64,000 bases of DNA, taken from assembly GCA_007922225.1 (NCBI GenBank), contig ML679959.1:26464216-26528215 (forward strand), written 5' to 3'. The notes below the pieces were generated by a model. It ran no database searches and had not been told where the DNA came from. It saw only the letters and a list, made by a program, of their open reading frames with translations. Below, piece by piece: positions 39,581-51,546 of the stretch (its first letter is position 1; every line of letters begins with the position of its first letter). This DNA comes from Emydura subglobosa. Its lineage: Eukaryota > Chordata > Testudines > Chelidae. The position numbers and the translations under genes were made by a program.

Positions 39581-39826
39581 AGGGCTTGTCTACACCTAAA
39601 ATGCTGAAGCTGTGCTGCTATAGCGCTTCAGTGAAGATGCTAACTACGGTGATGGGAGAGATTCTCCTGTCGGCTTAGGTAATCAACCTCCCCAAGAACT
39701 GGTAGAGAATTCTCCCATTGATGCTGGGGGTTAGGTCAGTTTAACTGCGTCATTCGGGGTGTGGATTTTTCACACCCTTGAACAACATAGTTATACCAAC
39801 CTAATTAGCTAGTACAGACCAGGCCG
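39581..39826. mobile_element. MITE-like terminal-repeat element
   Basis: About 246 bp from AGGGCTTGTCTACACC to GTACAGACCAGGCCGT. Inside are GCTGTGCTGCTATAGCGCTT, TTCTCCCATTGATGCTGGGG and GGTGTGGATTTTTCACACCC. The same family as 14373 and 23670, but in the opposite orientation. Confidence 0.62.
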
Positions 39827-41054
39827 TAGTCAGCTCCATCACAATAAACTAGCATAACAGTGACAGCACTGCATGTTTAAGCAAAAGGAAAAGCAACAGG
39901 GGCAAGCTGAAAGGGTGTGGGGGGGATGAATTCCTATGATGGCAAAGGAAATAGTACAGATCAATAGCAGAGTAAGTAAATGTGTATAAAAAACCTCTAT
40001 TTCTCAAGGTTGGGCCTTCAAGAAAGACCTCTTTTCCAGCACTTCTGTGATGTGCTGTAAAAACACAGACTTGACTTACTATGTGTCCCTTATAATCAAA
40101 ACAATGGACATGCACTAGAGGAAGTTACACACTTTCATCCACACTATTTATAATGGGACACGCAACCAAGCCTCTTTGGGATTTTCTGGAGGAGTTTTGG
40201 TTTTTAATTTTTAGCTACAGAAACTATGGGTTGGAAAAATTCTTACACAGTGGGAGTTCTTAAGATCAGACTGAGAAGGGCCAATTGACAAAGAAAGTTT
40301 ATTGAAAGACCTAAACTTCGGGTTTTTCTTGAGGTCGTTTGATGGGGCATGACAAAGTGCTTGCTCTGGATTGGCTCCTGGCTAACGTAGAGTCCGCCTC
40401 AATCCCAAGATGCTGCCATGACAGTTGAGGTCAGTCCCTACCTATATCTGAATATTGAGGGCAGGACTCTCTTGGTGGAGGGGCCTAGACTGGCATTCAC
40501 TTCTTTAAAAATGCCTGGTTTTGTTGACCTCTAGGGCCCCAGGTAAGGCCAATTTCTTTTTCTTAGGCTTCTGCCTGAGGTCTGACTGGGGAGGAAGTAT
40601 ACAGTTTATTTAGGGCCAGGTTCTGCCATCCTTCACCATATTGACTATTATCTTACTCCAATAGTCCCTTAAAATCAGTGGAACTACTCGTGGAGGAAGT
40701 TATTGCTCCGTGTAAGCAAGCGTCGTGGAATTGGTTTACAATACTGTTTAATGTACTGGTGCACATATTTTTTCCTGTATCTGCTCTCAGGGTCAAGTAT
40801 GATGGGCTCATTTTAGTCATGTAAAAATAAATGCCTACTTCTACATAATTGCTCTAGGATTAATGATATATATTCACTTTTACGCCATTCATGGTGACTT
40901 TCATTTTGAAACTGACTGCACATAGTTTGGAAGCATCAATGGCAAAATAATGGACTCGTTCAAGATGCCATGAAGAATTTAATCTTGTCACAGACTGTGG
41001 CTTTCTTATGTCCAGATATATATGATTACTTAGACAAATGCCAATTTGCAACAT

Positions 41055-41270
41055 TTCAGTGTTGCCTAGTGAATAGAGTATTACAGCTTCAGGAGACCTG
41101 GGTTCTAGTCCTGGCTTTGCCATTGGCCTGCTGGATGACCTTGGGCAAGTGACTTTATTGCTCCGGGCCTCAGTTTCCCCATCTGTAAAATGATGATAAT
41201 GATACTGACCTCCTTTGTAAATTGCTTTGAGATCTACTGATGAAAAGTGCAAGATGAGGGGTGGGCATTG
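41055..41270 (+). repeat. MIR SINE
   Basis: Good MIR match by eye: TGGGTTCTAGTCCTGGCTTT, GACCTTGGGCAAGTGACTTT, CCTCAGTTTCCCCATCTGTA, AAATGATGATAATGATACTG. The central core is well kept. Plus orientation, antisense to ARMC9. Confidence 0.85.
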
Positions 41271-43023
41271 TAATAAAATTAAATGAATACTCTTGGCTGC
41301 TAAATAATGCGTAAGCAGTAAACAGTGTTTTTGACTATGCCAGAGAACATCATTGCTACAGAAATTAGATTAACGTGATCTAAAATAAATAATTTCGCAA
41401 CAAATGTGTTTTATTTTTGGAACTTGGTTGGTCCTATATTTTAAAATAACTTTATGGGAACAAGACTTGCAGTAAAACATTGCTAGTAAGTTATTTGTTT
41501 TATATAGAGGGCCATTTGAAAACTAAGCAATGCTGTTACTAGGACAATTTATGGTTTATAGGTCTATAAATTCAGTGTCCATGATGCTTTCAGTTTGCCT
41601 TGGACAAGCAACTGAGGCATACTATATGCCTGTCCATACTGTATGCTGAGGAACAGCTGTACACCTGTGTTCTCAGGACACAGCTGATACGGAAGATCTC
41701 TTCACTTACATCTTAATACTGTTTTATGTCTTACATTCAATTTTGGAACAACATATTCCAGTATAAAGCCACCAGTTTGTTTGTTTTTTTAATGTTATGG
41801 CCATCTTTATCAACAAAGACACACTTTACTGAGTACTTCACAGCTGTCTTCAATAGGACTTTATAACCAAAGAAAGAACTGCAGAGTAGCCAACCAATCT
41901 AGTTATCATATTCCAATTTTAAGTCCTGTTTTATTACTCCCATAAAAACGCAGCTCCCTTAACCATAAAGTACCTTGTCCTACAATAACCTGGGAGTGGC
42001 GTGCACATTACAGAGTGCCTGTAACTAAGTCTGCCAAATTATATATACTGCAAGCCCCACTCCACTCACAACCTCCTGAAAACTACCTTTTTGTTTGTTT
42101 GCTTGCTTGTCTACTTCCATTCATTCTGTTGGTACTGAGCTGAGAGGTGGATATTTGCCTAGGTAAACTCCTTTACATAAACTATAAAAACTTTTGACAT
42201 CCGTGTCATCGAAACATCAAATGGTCCTGAGTTTATCTGGGTCCTATAAAGCTGCCCTCGGGTCTATCTAATTCAGGCATTCACCCTACCCAAGATTAAG
42301 TTATATACTGTACTCTGAATACCCTCAGGCCATGTCCTCCACTGTCATACCTGGACATAGTAGCTCTGACAGCAGTACATCTGGGAAACAGCAGCTACAT
42401 TAGTCACGCTGGCTGACTGACACAATGAAGCTGCTTTTAGTAAGGTGGCATTTTCAGGAGGAATGTCACAGAACAAGGGCTCAAGGACCCACAGATAATC
42501 AGGAATGTCAGCAATTCCTGTGGGTAAGTGGGTCCACTCAGATCTCTCTCACACCAACCCATCTCTACCCATAACAAAACCCGAATGGTTAATAAAGCAG
42601 CACATTCTACATACAATAGCTCAGCACAACGTTCACCACTATAGGGGGCAAAAACAGAAGCTCTGAAAAAAACTGATCCCATTAAAAAAAAAATTAAGTA
42701 ACAAATAAAATACTCATCGGAATCAAGGTTTCCACAACGCACTTTAAATATGGGCTTTTATACTGGGAAAGCATTTAGCATTCAGTGCCCCTTTCCTAAA
42801 ACTTATAAAGTGACATGAGAATTTAGTATAAGCCTGGAAAAGATAACTAGATCTATTTACAGTATCTATGGATCCCAGAGTGGACTGCTTTGCATAATGA
42901 ACTCAGTGGGACAGTCTATTGAATCCTCTTTCTTGATTCTTATACTGAAGTTATAATGCTGAACTACTGACATCACAGTTATTTCTATGGCAACAGAGCA
43001 GAGTTTGATGCCATAAGTATAAT

Positions 43024-43184
43024 ATGCTGCCCTTCCATTCAAGGATCTCAGGGCATCTTATAATAAACTAAGCCTCATCAAATCCCTGTGATACTGGCAA
43101 GTAAATCCTCACTTTGCAGATGGGGGATACTGAGTGCAGAGAGTGAGAACTAAGACCTCCTGACTCACAGTCCCTATGCTTAAA
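43024..43184 (+). repeat. Ancient MIR/L2-like repeat
   Basis: Blocks TCTCAGGGCATCTTATAATA, ACTTTGCAGATGGGGGATAC, CAGAGAGTGAGAACTAAGAC and CTCCTGACTCACAGTCCC follow the usual order of a diverged MIR-associated amniote repeat. It is the target into which the hAT element at 43193 inserted. Confidence 0.45.
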
Positions 43185-43192
43185 TTCTAGAC

Positions 43193-43323
43193 CAGTGGTT
43201 TTCAACCTTTTTTCATTTGTGGATCCCTAAAACATTTCAAATGGAGATGCAGACCCCTTTAGAAATCTTAGACACAGTCTGTGGACCCCTAGAGGTCCGC
43301 AGACCACAGGCTGAAAACCACTG
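43193..43323. mobile_element. hAT MITE, 131 bp, with perfect 8-bp target duplication
   Basis: Ends CAGTGGTTTTCAACC and, inverted, CAGTGGTTTTCAGCC. Flanked on both sides by TTCTAGAC (43185-43192 and 43324-43331). The terminal repeat and the 8-bp duplication together assign it to hAT. Too short to encode a transposase. Confidence 0.88.
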
Positions 43324-46300
43324 TTCTAGACAATGGGTCCCTTCAGGCTTCCAAGTTTACTCAGTGCAATCTTCCTCTTTAGTTACAATTAGCTGACATT
43401 AAAAGGATTCGTCAGACCATTTTAAAATAGCAACTGCCATCAACCCACCCTGACACCATGCCCTCGGTCTTTCTTTGCGTAGGACAGCTAGATATATTTT
43501 AACCCTTTGAATAGTACTATTTTGCTGGCTGCCAGCTGAATGATTAAGAGGAACATATGGTATATAAATGTACTGTATCTGTGACATCCTGAACAAAATC
43601 CCACACAAAGCATGCCTTGGGGCAAGCCAGTTTTTCAAATCGACACAGTGAATGCTGTAGCAGAGACTAGATACCTTTAAATAAGGAAATAAAAAAAAAA
43701 AAAACAATAGTCCAAGCACAGCTCAATCTGGCAGGGTCACAGTCTTATGACTAATGTAGCTGTGTTAGTTCTTGCCAAAGTCGATCCAGTTGCCATATTA
43801 ATTTAAGTAACTGTCACCAAGCAAAGTAGCTACAGATGGCAACCCTTCATTGTAGAAAGAAGCGAAGCATGAATGTGACCAGAGCTGAATAGAAAAAAAA
43901 TAAGTTCAAAGGAAAATCAGTGTTTAAAAAAGAAAAACAGACATGTCATGTGAGAGCCAAAACCCAAAGATAATTTTAGGAAATACTGCAGCTCTACATC
44001 CTTCCAACTGGCTCGTCTACATTATTCTTTGTGGTGCAGTATGCAGCTGAAAGCCCAATTCTGATCGCAGTTACTAGGGTGAAAAGCCAGTGTAAAACTT
44101 GCAGGTACTCTGGATTTACAGAGGTGTAAGCAAGGTCAGAATTAAAATTGTAGATGCCTGGTGACCATGTAAATTACAAAATCAAAGCTCAGACTAATTT
44201 GTACAGCTCACTAGTACCCCGAAATATAAACATACATACATACAGTCTGGATGCTGAACTTGTTTATTATTCATAATACGCTGGTGCCAAGTAAAAAGTC
44301 AGATGCAGCCTGTAACAGGCCAGAATCTGAATCTGTGTAACTCAACATAGCTCCACTGAAGTAACTGGAACTAGGCCAATTTACATGATCTGAAGATCTG
44401 ACCCAGTGCTTTTAATTCTTGAGTAAAATGGTCAGTTTCTATCATATTACAGGTATTGTCATGTATTTGGTCTTATGCAAATTTCTCTTTCCTCATACAA
44501 AATAGCTTCTCTAAAACAGCTCATTTATAAATTAATCAAAGTACAGTGCAATATGATTCTGGTGCACTAGTTTAAAAAGCTGCCTCAGGTACCAGCTGAT
44601 TAGAATGTATACAACACAGGAGTAAAGAAGTGAAATATTGAGTGGTAACAATAAGGGAGTGAAAGAGGAGGGGAAAAAAGAACCACCCTACGAGCTTAAT
44701 GCCATTCAGCTAGAGCCCAATGATGGCGGTCAGCTTTGAAAAAAAATATCAGTGGATTTTTTTTTATTTGCATATTTCTATCTATCTTAAACTAAGGACA
44801 TCTGCATAAAAAGAAGCACTTGTTTCTCCAAGGGTCCTTTCACTCCTGCTAATTCCTCCCCTGAAATCAATCCTTCTTGTTACAATCTCACAACTGGCTG
44901 CTGCAGAAGTGAGTGGAATGTCAAACACCAAGTGATGACTGCGATAAATGATCACTCAAGGAAACAACAAAAATGGGTTGCTTTAATGGAGGTAATTTTT
45001 AATACAGGTGGGCCTGGCTTGTACTCAGTGGATCAAAATCAATGGAGGTACATCAAGGTTACATTTGGCCAAGTGCAGTCAGGGATACTTTGGGGCAGTT
45101 TCCTAAAACAAGAAGTTATCTAATAAGGATGGACTCTATAGGTACCACTGTATTTTCAGAGGCGGAATAAGAAGAAAATGAGCTCTTAGAAAATGAAAAA
45201 AAACCCGTCGGTTTTATGCAAATATCCTTAGTGAAAAGAGAGAAGCAGTGCAGAAAAAAATTTATATTATACACACACACACAATTTTCTAAGCAGAACA
45301 TTGCTTGACATTTTTAAAGGAGGTGTCAGTAGCTCTTTGTGGTTTGATTACGCACTAGATTGTTTAGCAGACTAATATCCTTTCTCTACAAAGAATGCAC
45401 TGTCTATGGGCAATATCAGATGCTTATAATGCACATTTAATGTCAGAATACAAATGTCCATCTGGGGTGCAGAAGGGGCAGTCAGTACACACCACGCTAT
45501 TTTGTTTTGTTTTGTTTTGTTTTTTAATGAAAATTATGTGGTTTTAAATGTATAAAACTTGATCATATTTAAAGTACCAGATCACAGTTTGTGATAAAAA
45601 AAAGTTACAAGTAACCCTTCTGGGGAAAAGAATATGAATCTCTTTGCCATCTTATCTTTAGTAAAGATGTTTATAAGCTTACTTAAAAGGGTGTTGTAGT
45701 AGGGGTTGGCTAATGTTTGCACTGAACTTTGAAGATGCAATGCGTAATTCAAGTGCTAAGTGCTAAGGCTCACAGATCGAACAAACATCTCCTACACTTT
45801 AACTATGTTCCCGTAAGAGCTGTATGAGGAGCTTTATGTCAAATGTATTACACAGACAGAGTTCCATTAGAATGTATATCTTGCTCTCCATGCAAAGGTT
45901 CCCAAAACCCTTATATGTTTTAAAAAGTAACGGTAGTGTCCATAATAGCCAGTGACTTGATATGAACTAAAATCGAGCAAGTGAAATTATTATATACAGA
46001 GCAAAAAGAAGAGAAATACAGAATGTGACAGGTTGCAGCAAACAATGTGAAAGATATAAAGAAGATAGAGAAACTTACATATCCGTCATCACAAGAGTAA
46101 TATCCCTTTACGGGCAAACAGGCACACATTAAAACAAAGAAGATTAAAAAAATAAGTTAACAGAAATAACTCTCAGAGAAAAGAACAGATTAAAAAAACC
46201 CAAACCAAACCAAAATTAGTTAAAGAATAACAGACTGGCGTTTGAAGAGAAGAGTGCAAACAACTTCTCCTCCTCTAAATCTGCAATATAGGTAATAAGC

Positions 46301-46375
46301 ACCTGTGCCTAGGAGACTGAGAACAGAGTAGGCCTCTAAGTTACCATTTGCATTGTGAGGCCTGCAACAGACACA

Positions 46376-46634
46376 CCTGGGCTACACATACTTTTGGTAC
46401 AGGTATAATTATTTTGGTTAAGGATATGATTTTTTTTTTACCCATATATTTTTATACCAGTACAACCCGATGTGGATGCAGTTATATTGGTATAAAGGTG
46501 CCTTCCACCAATATTACTTACTCCCCTTCCTGTACAGGAATAGCTATACATGTACAAAACACCTTCATACTGGTATAAGTGCACCCATACTAGAGGGATT
46601 ATACTGCTGTAGCTATACTGGTATTGTTAGAGCA
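46376..46634. mobile_element. MITE-like element, GTATAA-rich variant
   Basis: Begins CCTGGGCTACACATAC. Repeated TTGGTATAAAGGTGCC- and CTGGTATAAGTGCACCC-like blocks in both orientations form a foldback. The right terminus (GTATTGTTAGAGC) lacks a recognisable terminal repeat, so the end is uncertain. Confidence 0.4.
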
Positions 46635-47590
46635 ACAGATACCAGTGAGCCCAATCTTGACTGGACGATACCAACTACCGAGAATGTAATTGTCAATGTT
46701 TGCACCATGTTTGCACCACTTGGGACTTCTCACAAGTGCAGGGTGACAACTGAAATAATGGAGGGTGGGGGGTTAGTCTACAGGCAATTTCCTGACAAAG
46801 ACAGCTCCAGAGTTGAACTTAGGTGAGTTCCCAGAGGTAAAAGTCAGAGCGTAGCTTCACACAAACTGAAAACAAATTAACTAAAGCAGTTGTAATTCCC
46901 TCCTTTGGTTATTTCAGTGCAAATTTCCTTGCAGACTCATTTCTAATTATGAGCATCCTTTTCTGATTCAACTTTAATTGTTTTTAAATCTAAATAAGAC
47001 ACTGTGAATCCAAAATAAGAGTGTCCACACCATAGACTGGCACCAATATAATTAATGGTACGAAATGCAACCAATTGGATTATTTTGGCTTTAGTTTGTG
47101 TGTAAAGAAGCCCTCAGTATTTAATTACTAGGGACCTGCCAGTGCAGATAAATAAGTTGATAGGAAAATGCTACACTCAGCAAGTCCCTCATTTAAGTAG
47201 AATCCATACTGTACTGTTCCTTCAATTTAAAGGCACAGGAATTTTGCTACTTCTCCATCATGATTGGGAAATAGCATCTGTTATGTTTGCAAAACTAACT
47301 GTGAAACTAATACCTCGACCCTTTGAGACAGGAGAGAGGGGAATAAGATATAGAAGTCCAAGTTGCCCCTTCCCTCCACAATTAAGAAATGTTATTCAAA
47401 CATGAAACATCTCCCCTACCCTCAGTGCAGAGGGTAATTACACATGATATAATGGTACAACACACCATATTCTGCATCAGCTGGAAAGCAGAACCTGTCT
47501 TTGTCTAGAATATAGTTGTTTCTGTGTTATCCAAGATCACATATGAGCATTTTTTTCTGCATGGGAGTGAGGAAGACAGGAAAAAGTCTG

Positions 47591-48739
47591 CAGTAGAACC
47601 TCAGGCCTTGTCTACACTTAAAAAATAAGTCGACCTACCATAAGTCGACTTACAGCTACCACAGTAATTACAATGGTGTCTGATGTCCACACTGCCCTCC
47701 TTAGGTCATTGCAGTGCATCCTCACCAGAAGCACTTCCACCGACCTAAGGGGCAGCATGTGGGGAGCTGAGCCCCATCTCTCGGCCTCTCAGCTCCCTGC
47801 TGGGAACCCACAGGCCCCTGGGCTCCCTGTGGGCTGCATTCCTCCACCCCCTGGTCCCAGCTGAGAGCCTGGGGAAGCCACTGTGGACTTCTCCCCTCCC
47901 CTTCCTCTGCCGGGAGCCAGGGCAAGTTGCGTGGGGCTTATCCGTTCCCCACCAGAACCAGACAGCCATGTCTATTTCATGGCTCAGCCATGTAATAAGC
48001 AAGGCTCCACTGGCAGGGAGTAGGTGGAGAAGCACCTGGACTTCTCAAACCAGCTCCCAGCCAGCAGCAGGAACCAGCCGCCTGGACTTGCAGCAAAGAA
48101 CGACAGCCCCACCACCGACGTAAGGGGACACAGTATCCACACTGGACACTGAGTTGCCCTAACAGTCAACAAAAACCCTACAACACCTCTTGTCAAGGCA
48201 GTCTTATTTTGTCAAAAAAACAGGGCAGTTTTGTCGACAGGGGTTGATTGCAGTGTGTACCCCAGAACTGTTTGGTCGATCAAAGCTGACTTTGGTCAAC
48301 AAAACTCTAGCGTAGACCAGGCTTCAGAGTTACGAACATCTCCGGAATGGAGGTTGTTCGTTACTTTGAAATGTTCACAACTCTGAACAAAACATTATGG
48401 TTGTTCTTTCAGAAGTTTACAACTGAATATTGACTTTGAAACTTTACTGTGCAGAAGAAAAATGCTGCTTTTTACCATCTTAATTTAAATGAAACAAACA
48501 CATAAACAGTTTCCTTACCTTGTCAAACCTTTTTTTAAACTTCTCCTTTATTTTTAAAAAAGTTTACGTTTAACACAGTACAGTATTGTACAGTATTTGC
48601 TTTTTTTTTTTTTGGGGGGGGGGGGGGCGGGGAGGGGGGTGGTCTCTGCTGCCTGATTGCATATTTCTGGCTCCAAATGAGGTGTGTGGTAGACTGGTCA
48701 GCTGGTAACTCTGATGTTCATAACTCTGAGGTTCCACTG
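47591..48739. mobile_element. Tigger/mariner-like element, interrupted
   Basis: The left end CAGTAGAACCTCA is separated by an insertion from its continuation CAGAGTTACGAACATCTCC at about 48323. The right end, inverted, reads CAGTGGAACCTCAGAGTTAT. The two ends match once the insertion is ignored. The interior carries AT-rich non-coding sequence and a T12-G14 tract. Tigger-type elements duplicate TA. The right side has TA (48740) but the left flank does not, so one flank has mutated. Confidence 0.7.
47603..48322. mobile_element. 720-bp terminal-repeat element inserted in the Tigger-like end
   Basis: Begins AGGCCTTGTCTACACTTA and ends GCGTAGACCAGGC. The left part has AAGTCGACCTACCATAAGTC and the right part has TTGGTCGATCAAAG/TTGGTCAACAAAAC. 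The middle 47750-48130 is GC-rich sequence unrelated to the ends. It is related to the elements at 62265 and 62525. Confidence 0.65.
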
Positions 48740-49533
48740 TATTTTGTCCTGGGAGGAATCTATTTAAAGGCTGATATTAGTTGACATAATAGGTGTTTTG
48801 TTTTTAAAATGACAGAAGTGTACCCACAGAAAGTTTGATGAGTACATTCTGGAAAGCTAAAAACCAAGAATTCTACTATTGTTTCCCCTGGGTTTGCTCC
48901 AGTAACTTGCTGTAAGGAGCATTTTACAAACAAAAAAATGAACACTTGCTACGTGAGTATTTACTGTTGAATGATATGTTCACCTTAGCAATGAAGGTAT
49001 GCTTAGGGAAAGGAAGCAGTGGAAGACCTCAAGAAAAGGGAACATATTATGCTAGATTACACAGTAAAGAAAACAAATAAAACCAAATCCCAGAGGCTCA
49101 AGACAATAAATGACCTACTGCAGTTATTAAATAAGAAAGCATCTTAAGCAAAAGCTGACATCCGACAAAAGTGTCAACATAAAAAAAAAAGGTGGGTGGG
49201 GGCAGTTCTCTCACAGATCCTTACAAGCTTTGCCAAAAGAAATCTACCATTTGCCAAATGACAAGTACAACATACGTAGAATTATGGTTTAGTTTCCAAA
49301 AGGTAAACAGAACCTTACAACAAACAATCAATGGCAGATAAAGAATGTAATATGCTTTATGGAATAAAAGATTAACAAATTTACAATTTAATTGAGGATC
49401 AACATGTGCTGTCAACTATTTGGATCCTTAGTCATAATGCAATTCCATTAAAAGGGCAACGACTGAGACGCGCCAACAACTCTAGGTACAACAGACTCCA
49501 TCAAGGAAGTAATTTCTCTTCACCTTTATACTT

Positions 49534-50262
49534 AGGCCTGGTCTACACTAGACTGTAGGGCCATGCGGGTGCCCAGACCTGTGACACTGACTTGAAGGTA
49601 TAGATTGTCTCCAAATCTAAAGTAGTTATGGGTCAGGACAAAGTCACAAAGTTCAGCTACCAGGTGTGCCATATCATCATCAGGGAAAATGTTCCTGATG
49701 GCTTGTAGTCCATGTTTGTGTGGAATGTTGGTGTAGACAGCTCCTATATCCATAGTGGCTAGAATGGTGTTTTCTAGGAGATCACTGATGGATTGTAGTT
49801 TTCTCAGGAAGTCAATGGTATCACGAAGATAGCTAGGAGTACTGGTGGCATAGAGCCTGAGGAGAGAGTCCACGTAGCCTGACAATCCTGTTGTGAGAGT
49901 ACCAATGCCTGAGATGATGGGGCATCCAGGATTCCCGGGTTTGCGGATCTTGTTATTATTTTAACCATCCTAATTTAAGTTAACACGTGCTAACTGAGTT
50001 GGAAGTGTAATTTCCCACTTGGATAGACATATCTGTGCAGTTCAGATTGAGCCAGCACACTACAAACAGCGGCATGGGTGGTGGCACAGGTTAGTCACCT
50101 GAGTACTTACTTAGAATCTTGGATAGGATTGTATTCGGGGCAACTAGGTTGTACAGTCATATTGTTGCTATACTGCTATTTTTAGTGCACTAGCTCGACC
50201 AAAACTACTCATGCACCTACCTAAAATGAAAAGTACACCTCCAGCTGCAGTGTAGACATAAC
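49534..50262. mobile_element. Composite of terminal-repeat element ends around a Penelope-like fragment
   Basis: The left end AGGCCTGGTCTACACTAGAC is cut at about 49563 by the Penelope-like coding sequence. At the right, TGCAGTGTAGACATAAC closes the unit. Between 49955 and 50262 the sequence has blocks such as GTTAACACGTGCTAACTGAG that fit a MITE interior. Whether both ends belong to one element is inference. Confidence 0.45.
49564..49954 (-). pseudogene. Penelope-like element reverse transcriptase fragment
   Basis: The minus-strand frame is open from about 49954 to 49564, with NKIRKPGNPGCPIISGIGTL, GYVDSLLRLYATSTPSYLRD, ATMDIGAVYTNIPHKHGLQA and NYFRFGDNLYLQVSVTGLGT. The TMD...YTNIPH segment is characteristic of Penelope-like RTs. 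The fragment stops within the G-T-x-M-A motif, before the YxDD active site, exactly where it meets a terminal-repeat element end. No GIY-YIG endonuclease is present. Confidence 0.85.
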
Positions 50263-50280
50263 TTAAGATCTTTTTTTTTT

Positions 50281-50378
50281 GGTCGTCTCTGCTGCTGCCT
50301 GATTGCGTACTTCCAGTTCCAAATGAGACGTATAGTTGACCAGTCAGTTCATAACTCTGGTGTTCGTAACTCTGAGGA
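50281..50378. mobile_element. Tigger-like element, terminal fragment
   Basis: Contains GGTCGTCTCTGCTGCTGCCT, GATTGCGTACTTCCAGTTCC, TAACTCTGGTGTTCGTAACT and CTGAGG. About 100 bp that clearly parallels the right end of the Tigger-like element at 48645-48739. The outer 10 bases of the terminal repeat are lost. Confidence 0.65.
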
Positions 50379-51299
50379 GCTAGTGTAAATCCTAGGCTCC
50401 TCCTAGTTTTTGTTGCATGAATTTCCTTGATTTTTTAAGGGAGTTTTTATTTTCAAAAAACTGGAGGAGTATTTTTCATCAGACTAACCTAGGATCAAAC
50501 AGAAGATAATCTGTGGTCTAAAATACAGACAAGGGGGCTAAAATGTAGAGGCTAATCCTGCAGAGACTTAAGTGTGTGAGTAATTTACTCATGAGCATAA
50601 TTTTATTTTAGACTACTCGTGCGCGAATCTTTGCATGATAAGGGCTTTAGTGTGCAAACTAAAATACAGTGTGTATTCATAATTAAACATTTTAGCTAAA
50701 GACCTTGGTTTTCCAATGCCAAATAACCACTGAGCAGATTATGGTCTGAAAAGCTTTATAAACAAATGCATTTAAACTTTTAAAGTTATTCCTTCAACTC
50801 AGAACATTTTAAAGTGTTCTCAGGGCTGACGCCTTGAATGCCAAGTTTCAATGCAAAACACATTTTTAGATCAGAATTATGAAACACTAATAATACGTAT
50901 TAATTTTGCAAAGACTGCCAATCTCACAGACAAGAGTAGCCCACACTGCAATGTAGAAAATAGTACAGGGGCAACCAATTTTACTCAGCTGAAGACCCTG
51001 AGCTCAATCCTGCAAGGTTCTAAGCACACTAGCTCCGACTCAGCAAACACCTCAGCATACACCTAACCTTAAGCATGTAAGTAGTCCTAATGAATTAAAA
51101 AGGCACTACTCATGTGCTCAAAGTTAAGCATGTGCTTAGAACCTGTGCTGGACTAGGACAGAGCACTCAACACTGTGAAGGATCAAGCCCATTGACAACT
51201 AGCCAGAAGCCTGTAAACCAAACCTAGCTTGCATTAAAGAGACTTAAAAGACAGAGACTGGAGGTACATGTACATTTCAATAAAAAACACCACAGCACT

Positions 51300-51546
51300 T
51301 AGTCTCAGAGCCCAAGTCGATAGACTCGGGCTCATGGGATTCAGACTAAAAACTGCAGTGTAGACGTTTGGGCATGGGCTGGAGCCCCGGTTCTGAGACC
51401 CACCCCCTTGCAAGGTTTCATAGCCCACTCTCCAGCCCAAGATCAAAATGTCTACACTGAAATTTTTAGCCCCACAGCCCAAGTCAGCTGAACTTAGCCA
51501 GCTGTGGCGGTGTTTAGGTCTTTTACTGCAGTGTAGACATACCTTA
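51300..51546. mobile_element. MITE-like element
   Basis: The right end TGCAGTGTAGACATACCTT and internal ACTGCAGTGTAGACGTTTGG and AAAATGTCTACACTGAAAT show the same terminal signature as neighbours. It includes AGCCCAAGTCGATAGACTCG and AGCCCCACAGCCCAAGTCAG blocks. The left boundary is uncertain. Confidence 0.5.

Noticed and set aside
47673..48035. GC-rich open frames on both strands near 47.7-48.0 kb
   Set aside because: Inside the non-coding middle of the 720-bp element; composition effect.
48599..48640. T12-G14 homopolymer pair as a structural or telomere-like signal
   Set aside because: A plain homopolymer run inside a decayed Tigger-like element, without a repeated telomere unit.
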